From: Intestinimonas sp.
GTDB lineage: Bacteria; Bacillota; Clostridia; Oscillospirales; Oscillospiraceae
Direction: 5' to 3'
Length of the DNA stretch: 59,906 nucleotides
NCBI RefSeq assembly: GCF_026169115.1
Contig: NZ_JAPFEA010000005.1
Coordinates: forward strand, 1 to 59,906
Position 1 is the first letter of the stretch; the number at the start of each line of letters is the position of its first letter. Below are positions 8,226-17,175 of this stretch, in pieces. The notes beneath the pieces were generated by a model. That model saw only the letters and a program-made list of their open reading frames with translations. It ran no database searches and had not been told where the DNA came from. A program made the position numbers and the translations under genes.

Positions 8226-8678
8226 ATGGTCACACTGGCCCAGCGCCTGGAGGGGCTGCGGGAGGAACGGGGCATGAGCCGCCCCGCTCTCTCCGCCGCT
8301 TTGGGGCTCCCCAAGAGCGCCGTTGAAAAATTTGAGACGGGTCGTCAGACCCCCACCAAGGAGCAGCAGGAGAAGATCGCGTCCTATTTCGGGGTCTCCC
8401 TCTTCTATCTCCGGGGGGAGAGCAGCGACCGTACCCGGCAGGAGGACTGGATGGACGCCGCCGCCTTTACCGACGAGGCGCCGGTCTTTGTGCCCAAGCC
8501 CGCCCCCAAGCCCCCAAAATCCAAGGCGGCGGAGCCGGCCCAGGGCGGTATGCTGGACGCCATGCTGGCCAGCAAGGGCGTGCAGGAGCTGCTGCGGGGC
8601 ATGGTGCTGGATGTGCTCCGGTCCCCGGAGGGGCAGGCCGTCATCGCCCAGGCGGTGCGCAGGGAACTCAAGAAGTGA
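8226..8678 (+). CDS. XRE-type helix-turn-helix protein
   Basis: Small DNA-binding regulator of 150 residues. Residues 4-62 are a Cro/CI helix-turn-helix (LAQRLEGLREERGMSRPALS, then SAVEKFETGRQTPT, then IASYFGVSLFYLRGE). A Pro/Lys-rich linker at about 85-105 leads to a helical C-terminal region of unknown role (MLDAMLASKGVQELLRGMVL). AAGGAGG precedes the ATG. The gene lies 12 bases before greA and shares its strand, so the two are likely one unit. Its targets are not evident; the divergent GH13 operon is a candidate. Confidence 0.88.
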   Translation: MVTLAQRLEGLREERGMSRPALSAALGLPKSAVEKFETGRQTPTKEQQEKIASYFGVSLFYLRGESSDRTRQEDWMDAAAFTDEAPVFVPKPAPKPPKSKAAEPAQGGMLDAMLASKGVQELLRGMVLDVLRSPEGQAVIAQAVRRELKK

Positions 8679-8690
8679 GGCGGCAGACAC

Positions 8691-9194
8691 ATGCACAATG
8701 AACTGACGCAAAAGGATATCCAGATGATGCAGGAGGAGCTGGACTACCGCCGGATCACCCTGCGGCCCAAGCTGCTGGAGGCGGTGAAGGAGGCCCGCGC
8801 CTTTGGCGACCTGAGCGAGAACTTTGAGTATAAGGCCGCCAAGCAGGAGAAAAACCGCAACGAGGGCCGCATCCGCTTTCTGGAAAACATGATCCGCACG
8901 GCGGTGGTGGTGTCGGACGCCTCCGCGGAGGATGCCGTGGGCCTCTACGACAAGGTGACGGTCTATCTGGAAGAGGATGACGAGACTGAGACCTATCAGG
9001 TGGTCACCACCATGCGGCAGGACGCCCTCCACGGTCTCATCAGCAAGGAGTCTCCGGTGGGGAGGGCCCTGCTGGGCAAAAAGGTGGGGGACCGGGTCCT
9101 CGTCCAGGTCAATGAGGCATTCAGCTACGAAATGGTCATCCAGCGCATCGAAAAGGCGGGAGACGACGGCTCCGTCCCACTCAACAGCTATTGA
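8691..9194 (+). CDS. greA: GreA/GreB family transcript cleavage factor
   Basis: Binds the RNA polymerase secondary channel and stimulates cleavage of backtracked transcripts. The coiled-coil N-terminal domain carries the acidic loop context ARAFGDLSENFEYKAAKQEKNRNEGRI, split here as FGDLSENFEYKAAKQEKNR. The C-terminal FKBP-like domain follows (SPVGRALLGKKVGDRVLVQV). The length of 167 residues is slightly longer than E. coli GreA. GAGGCGG precedes the ATG. Because Firmicutes often carry several Gre-like proteins, the symbol refers to the family rather than proven orthology. Confidence 0.88.
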   Translation: MHNELTQKDIQMMQEELDYRRITLRPKLLEAVKEARAFGDLSENFEYKAAKQEKNRNEGRIRFLENMIRTAVVVSDASAEDAVGLYDKVTVYLEEDDETETYQVVTTMRQDALHGLISKESPVGRALLGKKVGDRVLVQVNEAFSYEMVIQRIEKAGDDGSVPLNSY

Positions 9195-9201
9195 TTCAAA
9201 A

Positions 9202-9239
9202 AGACCGCGTGTCCCCCTTCTCCGGGGGACACGCGGTCT
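9202..9239. terminator. Terminator after greA, shared with the convergent SLH gene
   Basis: A perfect 16-bp stem (AGACCGCGTGTCCCCC and its complement) around the loop TTCTCC. It lies eight bases after the greA stop, with an A-run upstream and a short T-run downstream. It is placed to stop both convergent transcripts. Confidence 0.85.
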
Positions 9240-9295
9240 GCATTTCTGAGAAGATCAGCGTCGCGAAAACGGCAGGTACAGGGAGAGGGCGGCGC

Positions 9296-10615
9296 TCACC
9301 AGAGGGACCAGCCCTGGTCTTTCCGGCTCTCCAGCACGTCCAGGCCTCCGCACAGCAATTCGGCGGCGTCGGCCCGGGTGAGGGAGTCGGAGAGGGCGAG
9401 GGCGCCGTCGGCATTGGCCTGGAGGACACCGGCGGTCTCCAGGTTGGCCGCCGCCTGACAGGCCCAGGCAGGGGCCGCGTCGTAGTCGGTATACAGGGTG
9501 GTGACAGCGGTGTCGGTGACCTGGAGCATCCGGTCCAGGAGCACCGCGGCCTCCGCCCGGGTGATGGTACGCTGGGGGTCGAAGACCACACCGTCGGCGC
9601 TGACCACGCCCTGGACGTAGCCCGCCTTCAGGGCGGAGGACACGTAGCCCTTGGCCCAGGTGGGGATGACGTCGTCGTCGGCAAAGCCGGTGCGGGTGAC
9701 GCCTTCCAGAGAGGAAAGCCCGATGGTGTGCATGGCCAGGGCCACGAACTCCTCCCGGCTCACAGGCAGGTCGGGCTGGAAGAAGTGGGCGCCGCCCATG
9801 CACTCGCCGATGAGGATGCCCTCCTCGGCCAGCCGCAGGGCGGAGCAGTGGGCGCTCTGCCCCTCCATGTCGGCGTAGGTCACCTTGGTGTTGGCCTTTT
9901 CGATCTTCACCTTCACGGTGGCGGGCTCGGAGACATTGCCCACGGCGTCCACGGCCACGTAGGTGAAGGAGTCCTTGCCGGTTTTGTTCTCATAGGGAGT
10001 ATAGGTGAAGAAGGCGGAGCCGTCCTCGGACAGGGTGACAGCGCCCCGGGCGGGCTTGTCCGCCAGACGGAAGGTGAGTAGCTCGCCCTCCGGGTCCACG
10101 GCGGAGAACTGACCCTGTACGGCCACATTTTTGTAGGTGCTCAGCGCCAGATCCCGGGCGATGGGGGTGGAGTTTTCGGCGGTGAGCAGGTAGAGGTCCA
10201 CCGTGACGTCCGCGCCGGCGGAGCCGTCGGCAAAGACGGGGGTGAAGGAGAAGCTGGTGGTGGCCACCGTGGGGGCGGAATTGGGGGTAAAGGTCATGCC
10301 GGAGACGGCCTCCAGAGCCACCGCCTCGCCGGCGGCCAGATCTATGCCGCCCAGGGTGAGCACGCCGGCGTTGGAGTCGGGCAGGGAAGCGAGCACGATG
10401 GAGTCCAGGCCCACGTCGCTGTTCTCCACCAGAAAGTCGTCGGCGGAGAAGGTGAAGACCTCCCGGGGCGTACCGTTTTTGGCAAAGGTGGCCACGGCGG
10501 GGGCCTCCGGCTCAGGACTGAGCAGCTGGGCGGAGACGGGAAGGGCCATGAGCACGGAGAGCGCGGCCATCAGAAGCAGCAGCACGCCCCGGCGCAGGGA
10601 ATGGGGAGAGTTCAA
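9296..10615 (-). CDS. Exported protein with Ig/cadherin-like domain and S-layer homology repeats
   Basis: Cell-surface protein of about 439 residues. A clear signal peptide (SLRRG, a hydrophobic core, then ALPVSA^Q) is followed by an acidic region and an Ig/cadherin-like domain (FTYTPYENKTGKDSFTYVAVDAVGNVSEPATV). The last 170 residues hold about three SLH repeats that usually bind pyruvylated wall polymer (FADDDVIPTWAKGYVSSALK, TITRAEAAVLLDRML, DSLTRADAAELL). The start is probably TTG at 10615, eight bases after AAGGAGG; an in-frame ATG at 10639 lies upstream of that ribosome binding site. It lies 100 bases downstream of rodA. Its role is probably wall-associated; no enzymatic domain is seen. 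Confidence 0.85.
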   Translation of the reverse strand: MNSPHSLRRGVLLLLMAALSVLMALPVSAQLLSPEPEAPAVATFAKNGTPREVFTFSADDFLVENSDVGLDSIVLASLPDSNAGVLTLGGIDLAAGEAVALEAVSGMTFTPNSAPTVATTSFSFTPVFADGSAGADVTVDLYLLTAENSTPIARDLALSTYKNVAVQGQFSAVDPEGELLTFRLADKPARGAVTLSEDGSAFFTYTPYENKTGKDSFTYVAVDAVGNVSEPATVKVKIEKANTKVTYADMEGQSAHCSALRLAEEGILIGECMGGAHFFQPDLPVSREEFVALAMHTIGLSSLEGVTRTGFADDDVIPTWAKGYVSSALKAGYVQGVVSADGVVFDPQRTITRAEAAVLLDRMLQVTDTAVTTLYTDYDAAPAWACQAAANLETAGVLQANADGALALSDSLTRADAAELLCGGLDVLESRKDQGWSLW

Positions 10616-10715
10616 AACAAAGACCTCCTTCAATGACACAGGGTCAGGATGTGGTCTTAGTTTGGACGCTTGCCGAGAGATTATTCCAGTCCGGAAGGCA
10701 GAAATTGCCCCGAAG

Positions 10716-11906
10716 CTAGCTCAGCTGGCTCCGGTCCCGCAGCCAGCTTGGCAGGGAGCGCATCTTGATGCCGGAGACGATGCCCATGCAGGCGTAGAGT
10801 GTGATGATGGAGGACCCGCCGTAGCTAAAAAAGGGGAGGGTGAGACCCACCACCGGGAAGACGTAGAGACACATGCCGATGTTGATGCCGGTCTGGAGAA
10901 GGAGCATGGCGGCGTAGCCCATGGCGATGTAGGCCGCCATGGGGCTGGCCGCCCGGCGGGCCACCCAGATGCAGCGCAGGATGATGGCGGTGAGCAGGAG
11001 CATCACCGCCACACAGCCGATGAGCCCCAGCTCCTCGCCGCACACGGCGAAGATCTCGTCGGTGTGCCGGGCGGGGAGGGCCGACTTGGATGTGCTCTGG
11101 GTCTGGGTGCCCTGGAGATAGCCCTGGCCGAAGACCCCGCCGCTGCCGATGGCCAGGATGCTGCGGGTCTGCTGCCAGCCGTCCCCCTGGGTCTGGTTGT
11201 GGAGGGTATCCGGATTGCCCAGGATGTGGTCCACCACCACGGTGAACCGGCCCTGGATGTAGGCGGGGATGTGGTCCCAGACCAGGAGGAAGGCCCCCAC
11301 CACCGAAGCGGCCCCCAGGAGGAACCAACGCTTTTTGACCCCCGCCGTCCAGGCGATGACGACAAAGAGTCCCAGGTAGACCAGCACCATGCCGAAGTCC
11401 CCGGAGACCATGGCAATGAGCCCGGCCATGAAGAGGGTGTGCCCCGCCAGCTGGACCACGGAGGTGAAGCGGCTGATGCCCCAGTCCTGGAGCTTGCGGC
11501 ATTGGAGGGCGAGGAGGAGGACGAAAAAGACCTTGGCCACCTCGGCGGGCTGGATGTTGATGGGCAGGAAGGGAAAGGCCAGCCAGGAGTTGTTGCCGGT
11601 GCTCTCCGCCCCGGTACCGAAGGGGGTCTTGAGCAGAAGGATGATGAAGACATTAAAGCCGAACATCCACTTCCAGCTCTTTTCGGTGAAGAGCTCCACA
11701 TCTACGAAGGACATGACAAAGTAGGCCACCACTCCCAGGGCGATGGCCACGAGCTGAATGGGGACGTAGCGGGTGTTGTTGGGGTAGAGGTAGCGGGTGG
11801 CGCTGTAAATGAGGGCCACCCCGAAGAGGGAGGCGGCCAGGATGAGGGCAAGGAGGACCATGTCCGCCTTGCGGAAAAATTCTTTGACCCAGTCAGTGAG
11901 CCACAC
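10716..11906 (-). CDS. rodA: RodA/FtsW/SpoVE family peptidoglycan polymerase
   Basis: SEDS-family membrane glycosyltransferase that polymerises lipid II, normally with a class B penicillin-binding protein. About 396 residues with ten hydrophobic spans. The family motifs are present: FPFLPINIQPAEVAKV, SGDFGMVLVYLGLF, the ARHTDEIFAVCGEELGLIG block with its acidic residues, and LPFFSYGGSSIITLY near the C-terminus. The RodA subtype is favoured by the ILAIGSGGVFGQGYLQGTQTQ segment. I prefer GTG 11906, after AAGGAG at a loose 12-base spacing; the frame is open to an ATG at 11966. It faces tsaE head to head. Confidence 0.88.
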   Translation of the reverse strand: MWLTDWVKEFFRKADMVLLALILAASLFGVALIYSATRYLYPNNTRYVPIQLVAIALGVVAYFVMSFVDVELFTEKSWKWMFGFNVFIILLLKTPFGTGAESTGNNSWLAFPFLPINIQPAEVAKVFFVLLLALQCRKLQDWGISRFTSVVQLAGHTLFMAGLIAMVSGDFGMVLVYLGLFVVIAWTAGVKKRWFLLGAASVVGAFLLVWDHIPAYIQGRFTVVVDHILGNPDTLHNQTQGDGWQQTRSILAIGSGGVFGQGYLQGTQTQSTSKSALPARHTDEIFAVCGEELGLIGCVAVMLLLTAIILRCIWVARRAASPMAAYIAMGYAAMLLLQTGINIGMCLYVFPVVGLTLPFFSYGGSSIITLYACMGIVSGIKMRSLPSWLRDRSQLS

Positions 11907-11981
11907 GGGCGGTGAACACTCCTTTTTTACATTCCGGCGGCAGTCCGGCCGGAAGGGATAAGACATGAAAGGATAGATGAT

Positions 11982-12010
11982 ATTGTACCACTTTGGGCGG
12001 ATTTCGTAAA
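11982..12010 (-). promoter_or_regulatory. Sigma-A promoter of rodA
   Basis: On the minus strand, -35 TTTACG (12005-12010) and -10 TACAAT (11982-11987) are 17 bases apart, with a TGG extension next to the -10. It is back to back with the tsaE promoter, the two -35 boxes being five bases apart. Confidence 0.8.
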
Positions 12011-12015
12011 CAGGT

Positions 12016-12044
12016 TTTACAGCGGTGTTTTTTTATGCTATAAT
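12016..12044 (+). promoter_or_regulatory. Sigma-A promoter of tsaE operon
   Basis: The -35 box TTTACA (12016-12021), a 17-base T-rich spacer and a perfect -10 TATAAT (12039-12044). It drives tsaE-tsaB-upp and probably the acetyltransferase gene. Confidence 0.85.
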
Positions 12045-12090
12045 AAATCAGATATCGTATACTGGATGGTAAAAAAGAGGAGGGAGCTCG

Positions 12091-12519
12091 TTGGAGCATG
12101 TGACCAACAGCCCGGAGGAGACTGAGGCCCTGGGGGAGGCCCTGGCCGGACGGCTGACGCCGGGGACTGTCATCGCCTTCACCGGGGACCTGGGCGCGGG
12201 GAAGACGGCTTTTGTCCGGGGCCTGGCCCGGGGCCTGGGCGTCCGGGAGCGGGTGACCAGCCCCACCTTCACCATCGTCAATGAGTATGAGGGGGGCAGA
12301 CTGCCCCTGTTCCACTTCGACATGTACCGCCTGGGCTCGGCTGACGAGCTCTTCGACATCGGCTGGGAGGACTACCTGGCCCGGGGCGGCGTGTGCGCCG
12401 TGGAGTGGAGCGAGAACGTCTCCGACGCGCTGGACGGCGACTGCCTCCGGGTGGACATCCGCCGGGGCGGGGACGACAGTCAGCGGATCATTACTGTGGG
12501 AGGAGGAAGGTTGGATTGA
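12091..12519 (+). CDS. tsaE: tRNA threonylcarbamoyladenosine synthesis ATPase TsaE
   Basis: P-loop ATPase that works with TsaB and TsaD to make t6A37 in ANN-decoding tRNAs. The Walker A motif is [10 protein letters not shown], followed by [13 protein letters not shown] and HFDMYRL, both diagnostic of the family. The 142-residue length is standard. It starts with TTG at 12091, eight bases after GAGGAGGGAG. Its stop codon overlaps the tsaB TTG start. tsaD is not in the window. Confidence 0.96.
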   Translation: MEHVTNSPEETEALGEALAGRLTPGTVIAFTGDLGAGKTAFVRGLARGLGVRERVTSPTFTIVNEYEGGRLPLFHFDMYRLGSADELFDIGWEDYLARGGVCAVEWSENVSDALDGDCLRVDIRRGGDDSQRIITVGGGRLD

Positions 12520-13247
12520 AGATCCTGGCTTTGGAGTCCTCTGCGGTGGCCTGCTCTGCGGCGGTGTGCGAGGACGAGCGGCTCATCGCCCAGTCCTTCC
12601 AGCACAGCGGCCTCACCCACAGCCGCACCCTCCTGCCCATGTGCGCCGACCTGCTGAAAAACTGCGGCCTTACCCTGGAAGAGATGGAAGTCATCGCCGT
12701 GGCGGCGGGGCCCGGCTCCTTCACCGGGTTGCGCATCGGCGTGGCGGCGGCCAAGGGTCTGGCCTGGCCCGGAGACAAGCCCTGTGCCGGCGTCTCCACC
12801 CTGGAGGCCATGGCCTGGAGCCTGGCCCATGTGGAGGGAGAGATCTGCCCCGTCATGGACGCCCGTCGGTCTCAGGTCTACAACGCCCGGTTCCAGGCCG
12901 GGGGCGGCGCCCTCACCCGGCTGTGTCCTGACCGGGCCATCTCCATTGAGGATCTGGCGGCGGAGCTGGAGGCGTGCAAAAAAACGCAAATACTGGTTGG
13001 AGACGGCGCTTTGCTGTGCTATAATGAATTGACCAGGCGCGGCCTGCCGGTGGAGCTGGCGCCGCCCCATCTGCGTATGCAGAGCGCGTGGGGAGTGGCC
13101 CGTGGGGCTCTGGAGCTGGCCCGGAACGACGGACTGGTGTCCGCTGCGGCCCTTTCGCCCGTCTACCACCGGCTCTCCCAGGCGGAGCGGGAGCGGCTGG
13201 CCAGAGAAAAAGAAATGACCATGAAAAACGATAAAGGGGAAGAATGA
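12516..13247 (+). CDS. tsaB: tRNA threonylcarbamoyladenosine synthesis protein TsaB
   Basis: Inactive ASKHA-fold paralogue that partners TsaD in t6A formation. The N-terminus [16 protein letters not shown] and the motif [20 protein letters not shown] are typical. Length is 243 residues. The start is TTG at 12516, overlapping the TGA of tsaE as TTGA, with AGGAGGAAGG upstream; the frame is open farther upstream but only inside tsaE. A RimI-type acetyltransferase usually follows tsaB; here upp does. Confidence 0.95.
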   Translation: MKILALESSAVACSAAVCEDERLIAQSFQHSGLTHSRTLLPMCADLLKNCGLTLEEMEVIAVAAGPGSFTGLRIGVAAAKGLAWPGDKPCAGVSTLEAMAWSLAHVEGEICPVMDARRSQVYNARFQAGGGALTRLCPDRAISIEDLAAELEACKKTQILVGDGALLCYNELTRRGLPVELAPPHLRMQSAWGVARGALELARNDGLVSAAALSPVYHRLSQAERERLAREKEMTMKNDKGEE

Positions 13248-13248
13248 C

Positions 13249-13881
13249 ATGGATAATATGGTACACATTTTCGACCACCCTCTGATCCAACACAAGCTGT
13301 CCATTCTCCGGGATGAGAAGACCGGCGTCAAGGAGTTCCGTGAGATCGTCTCCGAGATCGCCACCCTTATGTGCTATGAGGCCACCCGGGACCTGCCCAC
13401 CGAGGAGGTCACCATCAAGACGCCTGTGGCCACCGGCACCTTCCGGGCCCTGGCGGGCAAGAAGCTGGCCATCGTCCCCGTGCTCCGGGCCGGCCTGGGC
13501 ATGGTGGACGGCATCCTGACCCTGATCCCCTCCGCCAAGGTGGGCCACATCGGCCTGTACCGGGATCCCGACACCCTGGAGCCGGTGGAGTACTACTGCA
13601 AGATGCCCAACGACATCTCCGAGCGGGACGTCATCATCCTGGACCCCATGCTGGCCACCGGCGGCTCCGCCTCCGCCGCCATCCAGTTCATCAAGAACTA
13701 TGACGTCAAGCACATCAAGCTCATGAACATCATCGCCGCCCCCGAGGGCGTGGAGCGGGTCCGCAAGGACCACCCCGACGTGGAGATCTACTGCGCCGCC
13801 CTGGACGAGAAGCTCAATGACCACGGCTACATCGTTCCCGGCCTGGGCGACGCCGGAGACCGGATCTTCGGCACCAAATAA
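13249..13881 (+). CDS. upp: Uracil phosphoribosyltransferase
   Basis: Salvages uracil to UMP with PRPP. The 210-residue product shows the family blocks [14 protein letters not shown] and the PRPP loop [13 protein letters not shown]-terminal [17 protein letters not shown] is the uracil-binding hallmark. The ATG at 13249 lies one base after the tsaB stop, behind GGGGAAG, so it is translated from the tsa operon. Confidence 0.97.
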   Translation: MDNMVHIFDHPLIQHKLSILRDEKTGVKEFREIVSEIATLMCYEATRDLPTEEVTIKTPVATGTFRALAGKKLAIVPVLRAGLGMVDGILTLIPSAKVGHIGLYRDPDTLEPVEYYCKMPNDISERDVIILDPMLATGGSASAAIQFIKNYDVKHIKLMNIIAAPEGVERVRKDHPDVEIYCAALDEKLNDHGYIVPGLGDAGDRIFGTK

Positions 13882-14462
13882 TGAGGTGTAAGCCTGTCTA
13901 TGAGACGGCGCGGCTGGCCCTTCGGCTGGCCGCGCCGTCCTTTGCCCCTGCCTTGACCGACTACTACTGCCGGAACCGGACTTTTTTCTCTGCCTTTGAC
14001 CCGGAGCGGGGGGAGGACTTCTTCACGCTGGAGCGCCAGCGGGCCTCCCTGGAGCAGGACGCGCGCCTGGCGGAGGAGGACCGGGGCTATCGATTTTACC
14101 TCTCTCTGCGGGAGGAGCCGGAGCGGATCGTGGGCATGGTGGGGCTCAGCAACCTGGTCCGGGGGGCCTTTCAGTCCTGTCACCTGGGCTATAAGCTGGA
14201 TGGGGCCCTCCTCTGTCAGGGGTATATGACCGAGGGGGTGAAGGCCGCCGCGGACATTGCCTTTGCCGACCTGGGGCTCCACCGTATCGAGGCCAATATC
14301 ATGCCCCGGAACCGCGCCTCGCTCCGGGTGGCGGAGAAGGCCGGTTTCTACCACGAGGGACTGGCCCTCAAATACCTGAAGATCAACGGCATGTGGGAGG
14401 ACCACATACACATGGTCCTTCGCCGGGAGCTCTGGTCCGGGGAGGAAGACCCGGCCAGCTGA
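13881..14462 (+). CDS. GNAT acetyltransferase, RimJ/RimL type
   Basis: Acetyl-CoA dependent N-acetyltransferase of 193 residues, of the group that modifies ribosomal protein N-termini or small amines. The N-terminus TARLALRLAAPSFAPAL and the segment NIMPRNRASLRVAEKAGFYHEG (read as residues around 135-156) match RimJ/RimL. Its ATG overlaps the upp stop as TAATG, so translation is coupled. RimI, the usual tsaB neighbour, belongs to a different GNAT branch, so a role in t6A or ribosome modification is not shown. Confidence 0.88.
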   Translation: MRCKPVYETARLALRLAAPSFAPALTDYYCRNRTFFSAFDPERGEDFFTLERQRASLEQDARLAEEDRGYRFYLSLREEPERIVGMVGLSNLVRGAFQSCHLGYKLDGALLCQGYMTEGVKAAADIAFADLGLHRIEANIMPRNRASLRVAEKAGFYHEGLALKYLKINGMWEDHIHMVLRRELWSGEEDPAS

Positions 14463-14496
14463 CCGGGAACCGAAAAACCGGGAAAACGGAGAGAAA

Positions 14497-14523
14497 CGGC
14501 GCAGATGGGGACCATCTGCGCCG
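14497..14523 (+). terminator. Possible terminator after the acetyltransferase gene
   Basis: A 12-bp GC-rich stem, CGGCGCAGATGG with its complement and the loop GGA, starts 34 bases after the stop. The T-run after it is weak (CCTTTGC), so termination may be partial. Confidence 0.45.
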
Positions 14524-14553
14524 CGCCTTTGCGCCCAGGGGCGGACATTTCTG

Positions 14554-14582
14554 TTGAGATTTTTATGTCTATATGGTAAAAT
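14554..14582 (+). promoter_or_regulatory. Sigma-A promoter of ddl-murF
   Basis: TTGAGA (14554-14559), a 17-base spacer ending in TGG, and TAAAAT (14577-14582). It is about 100 bases before the ddl ATG. Confidence 0.75.
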
Positions 14583-14682
14583 AATAAATTACGTGAGAGA
14601 AACACTGGAAACTGAGCGCCTTTTTCGGCGATTCGGCATATGCTGGCAGTGAGCATCCATCCCTGAGAGGAGTTTTGTGTGC

Positions 14683-15738
14683 ATGAAGATCGTGGTTCTG
14701 GCGGGCGGGCTGAGTCCGGAGCGGAACGTATCCCTGTCCTCGGGGGTCATGGTGGCGGAGGCCCTGCGGAGCCGCGGCCACCGGGTGGCCCTGGTGGACC
14801 TGTATTTTGGACTGGAGAACTGGGAGGGGACGCCGGAGGAGGTCTATGACGCCCCGGCCCCGGAGAAATGGCGGAGAGTGGATCACGCCGCCCCCGACCT
14901 GGAGGCGGTGAAGGCCCGCCGGAAGTGGAAGGGCGCAAGCCAGCTCGGGCCCGGGGTGCTGGAACTGTGCGCCGGGGCCGACGCCGTTTTCCTGGCCCTT
15001 CACGGCGCCTGCGGCGAAGACGGGCGGGTCCAGGCCGCCCTGGACCTCATGGGTATCCCCTACACCGGCTCGGGCCACCTGGGCAGCGCCGTCGCCATGG
15101 ATAAGGACCTGACCAAGCGGCTGTGCGCCCAAGCCGGCATCGCCACTCCCCAGTGGAAGCTGCTGGAATACGGCGCGGAGGAGATCTCCGCCCTGAGCCG
15201 GAGCCTGACCCTCCCCCTGGTGGTAAAGCCCATGGACTCGGGCTCCTCCATCGGCGTCTCCATCGCCCATACCTGCGACCAGCTGGCCGCCGCCCTCACC
15301 GAAGGGCTGAACTTCGGAGGCCGGGTCATCGTGGAGCAGTATGTCTCGGGCCGGGAGATCCAGGTGGGCGTACTGGAGGAAGAGGCCCTGCCCTCCATTG
15401 AGATCATTCCCCGGGAGGGCTTCTACGACTATGAGAACAAATATCAGCCCGGAGCGGCGGTAGAGGTCTGCCCGGCGCCGGTGGACGCCGGCCTGGAGGC
15501 CCTGTTGGAGGAGACGGCCCGGAAGGTCCATGCCCTGGTGGGTCTGGCGGTCTACTCCCGCAGTGATTTCATTGTGGATGCCCAGGGGAAGCCCTGGTTT
15601 CTGGAGATCAATACCCTGCCCGGCATGACGCCCACCAGCCTCCTGCCCCAAGAGGCAGCGGCGGTGGGCATCGATTATCCGACCCTTTGCGAGCGCATCC
15701 TTCTGGCTTCTCTGGAGGCCAGAAGGGCCGGGCGCTGA
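14683..15738 (+). CDS. ddl: D-alanine--D-alanine ligase
   Basis: ATP-grasp enzyme making the D-Ala-D-Ala end of peptidoglycan precursors. Family marks are LALHGACGEDGRVQAALDL, IPYTGSGHLGSAVAMDK, PLVVKPMDSGSSIGVS and the metal-binding FLEINTLPGMTPTSLLP. The product has 351 residues. The start is ATG 14683, ten bases after GAGAGGAG; GTG 14677 is in frame but too close. It is followed by murF, which uses its product, 28 bases on. Confidence 0.95.
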   Translation: MKIVVLAGGLSPERNVSLSSGVMVAEALRSRGHRVALVDLYFGLENWEGTPEEVYDAPAPEKWRRVDHAAPDLEAVKARRKWKGASQLGPGVLELCAGADAVFLALHGACGEDGRVQAALDLMGIPYTGSGHLGSAVAMDKDLTKRLCAQAGIATPQWKLLEYGAEEISALSRSLTLPLVVKPMDSGSSIGVSIAHTCDQLAAALTEGLNFGGRVIVEQYVSGREIQVGVLEEEALPSIEIIPREGFYDYENKYQPGAAVEVCPAPVDAGLEALLEETARKVHALVGLAVYSRSDFIVDAQGKPWFLEINTLPGMTPTSLLPQEAAAVGIDYPTLCERILLASLEARRAGR

Positions 15739-15766
15739 GAGACGCGGAAAAGGAGAAGGTCATACT

Positions 15767-17161
15767 ATGGAGCCCATTACCATACGAGAGATCGTCGGCG
15801 CTGTGGACGGCAGTCTGCTGGGCGGCTTCGACCAGCTGGACCAGACCGTGACCCATGTGTTCACCGACAGCCGGAAGCCGGACCCCGGCGCGCTGTTCAT
15901 TCCCCTGGTGGGGGAGCGATTTGACGGCCATGCTTTCATCAACGACGCCCTGGAGGGCGGGGCCGCCGGCTGTTTTACCCAGCGGGAGCGGGAGAGCTAT
16001 CTGCCCGGAAAATTTTATATCAAGGTGAGCAGCACCCAGAAGGCCCTGAGAGATCTGGCCCGGTGGTACAAAAAGCGTTTCTCCATCCCCTTTGTGGCCA
16101 TCACCGGCAGCGTGGGGAAGACCACCACCAAGGACATGGTGGCGGCGGTGCTGGGGGAGCGGTTCAGGGTCCTCAAGACGGAGGGCAACTTCAACAATGA
16201 GGTGGGGCTTCCCCTCACCCTGCTGCGCCTGAACCGCGACCACGAGGTCTGTGTGCTGGAGATGGGAATGAACCATTTTGGGGAGATTGAGTACCTCAGC
16301 GCCATTGTGGAGCCCGACGTGGCCGTCATCACCAACATCGGGGACTCCCACATCGAAAATCTGGGCTCCCGGGAAAACATCCTCAAGGCCAAGTGCGAGA
16401 TCTTCACCCACATGGACCCGGCAAAGGGCTTTGTGATCCTCAACGGGGATGACCCCCTCCTCACCGGCCTGCGCCCCACTCTGCCCTTTGAGACGGTGTC
16501 AGTGGGCGCGGCAGAGGGCCTGGAGTACCGGGCCACGGACGTATCGGCGGACGGGGAGAAGTGCGTCTGCTGCCATGTGACCACCCCTGGGGCCGCTTTT
16601 GACGCCCGGATCCCCGCCCTGGGCAGCCACATGCTCTATCCCACCCTCACTGCGGCCGCCGTGGCGGAACACTTCGGTATGACGGGGGAGGAGATCGCCC
16701 GGGGCATCCTCCGGTTTGCCCCTACCAAGATGCGTATGAACATCCTCAAGCGGGGGGAGGGCATCACAGTCCTCAACGACACCTACAACGCCAACCCTCA
16801 GTCCATGCGGGCGGCGGTGGAGGTGCTGGCCAAAACCGGCGGAGGGTATAAGATTGCCGTGCTGGGGGATATGTTCGAGCTGGGGCCCTTCGCCCCCACC
16901 CTCCACGCCGGCGTTGGCACCTACCTGGCCAAGGCGGGGGTGGATTGCCTGCTGGCGGTGGGCGAGCTGGCCCAGCACATCTATCAGGCGGCCCAGGAGG
17001 CCGGTCTGGCCGACGCCTACTGGTGCCGGACCAAGGAGGAGGCCGAGCCCATCCTGGGGCAGCTGGTGCGCCCGGACGCCACCATCCTGGTCAAGGCATC
17101 CCGTGGTATGGCCTTTGAGGAATTTGTGGACTACCTCAAATCCATCACGGCGGAGCCATAA
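15767..17161 (+). CDS. murF: UDP-N-acetylmuramoyl-tripeptide--D-alanyl-D-alanine ligase
   Basis: Mur ligase that adds D-Ala-D-Ala to UDP-MurNAc-tripeptide in the cytosol. The N-terminal domain has FTDSRKPDPGALFIPL, the ATP loop is AITGSVGKTTTKDM, and EMGMNHFGEIEYLS and NDTYNANPQSMRAAVE are MurF signatures. Length is 464 residues. It forms a two-gene unit with ddl and ends at a strong terminator. Confidence 0.97.
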   Translation: MEPITIREIVGAVDGSLLGGFDQLDQTVTHVFTDSRKPDPGALFIPLVGERFDGHAFINDALEGGAAGCFTQRERESYLPGKFYIKVSSTQKALRDLARWYKKRFSIPFVAITGSVGKTTTKDMVAAVLGERFRVLKTEGNFNNEVGLPLTLLRLNRDHEVCVLEMGMNHFGEIEYLSAIVEPDVAVITNIGDSHIENLGSRENILKAKCEIFTHMDPAKGFVILNGDDPLLTGLRPTLPFETVSVGAAEGLEYRATDVSADGEKCVCCHVTTPGAAFDARIPALGSHMLYPTLTAAAVAEHFGMTGEEIARGILRFAPTKMRMNILKRGEGITVLNDTYNANPQSMRAAVEVLAKTGGGYKIAVLGDMFELGPFAPTLHAGVGTYLAKAGVDCLLAVGELAQHIYQAAQEAGLADAYWCRTKEEAEPILGQLVRPDATILVKASRGMAFEEFVDYLKSITAEP

Positions 17162-17175
17162 AAGCTGTAAAAGGA

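Noticed and set aside
10717..10728. TAGCTCAGCTGG, like a tRNA D-arm
   Set aside because: It is inside the 3' end of rodA; no acceptor stem, anticodon arm or GTTCGA T-loop follows at tRNA distance.
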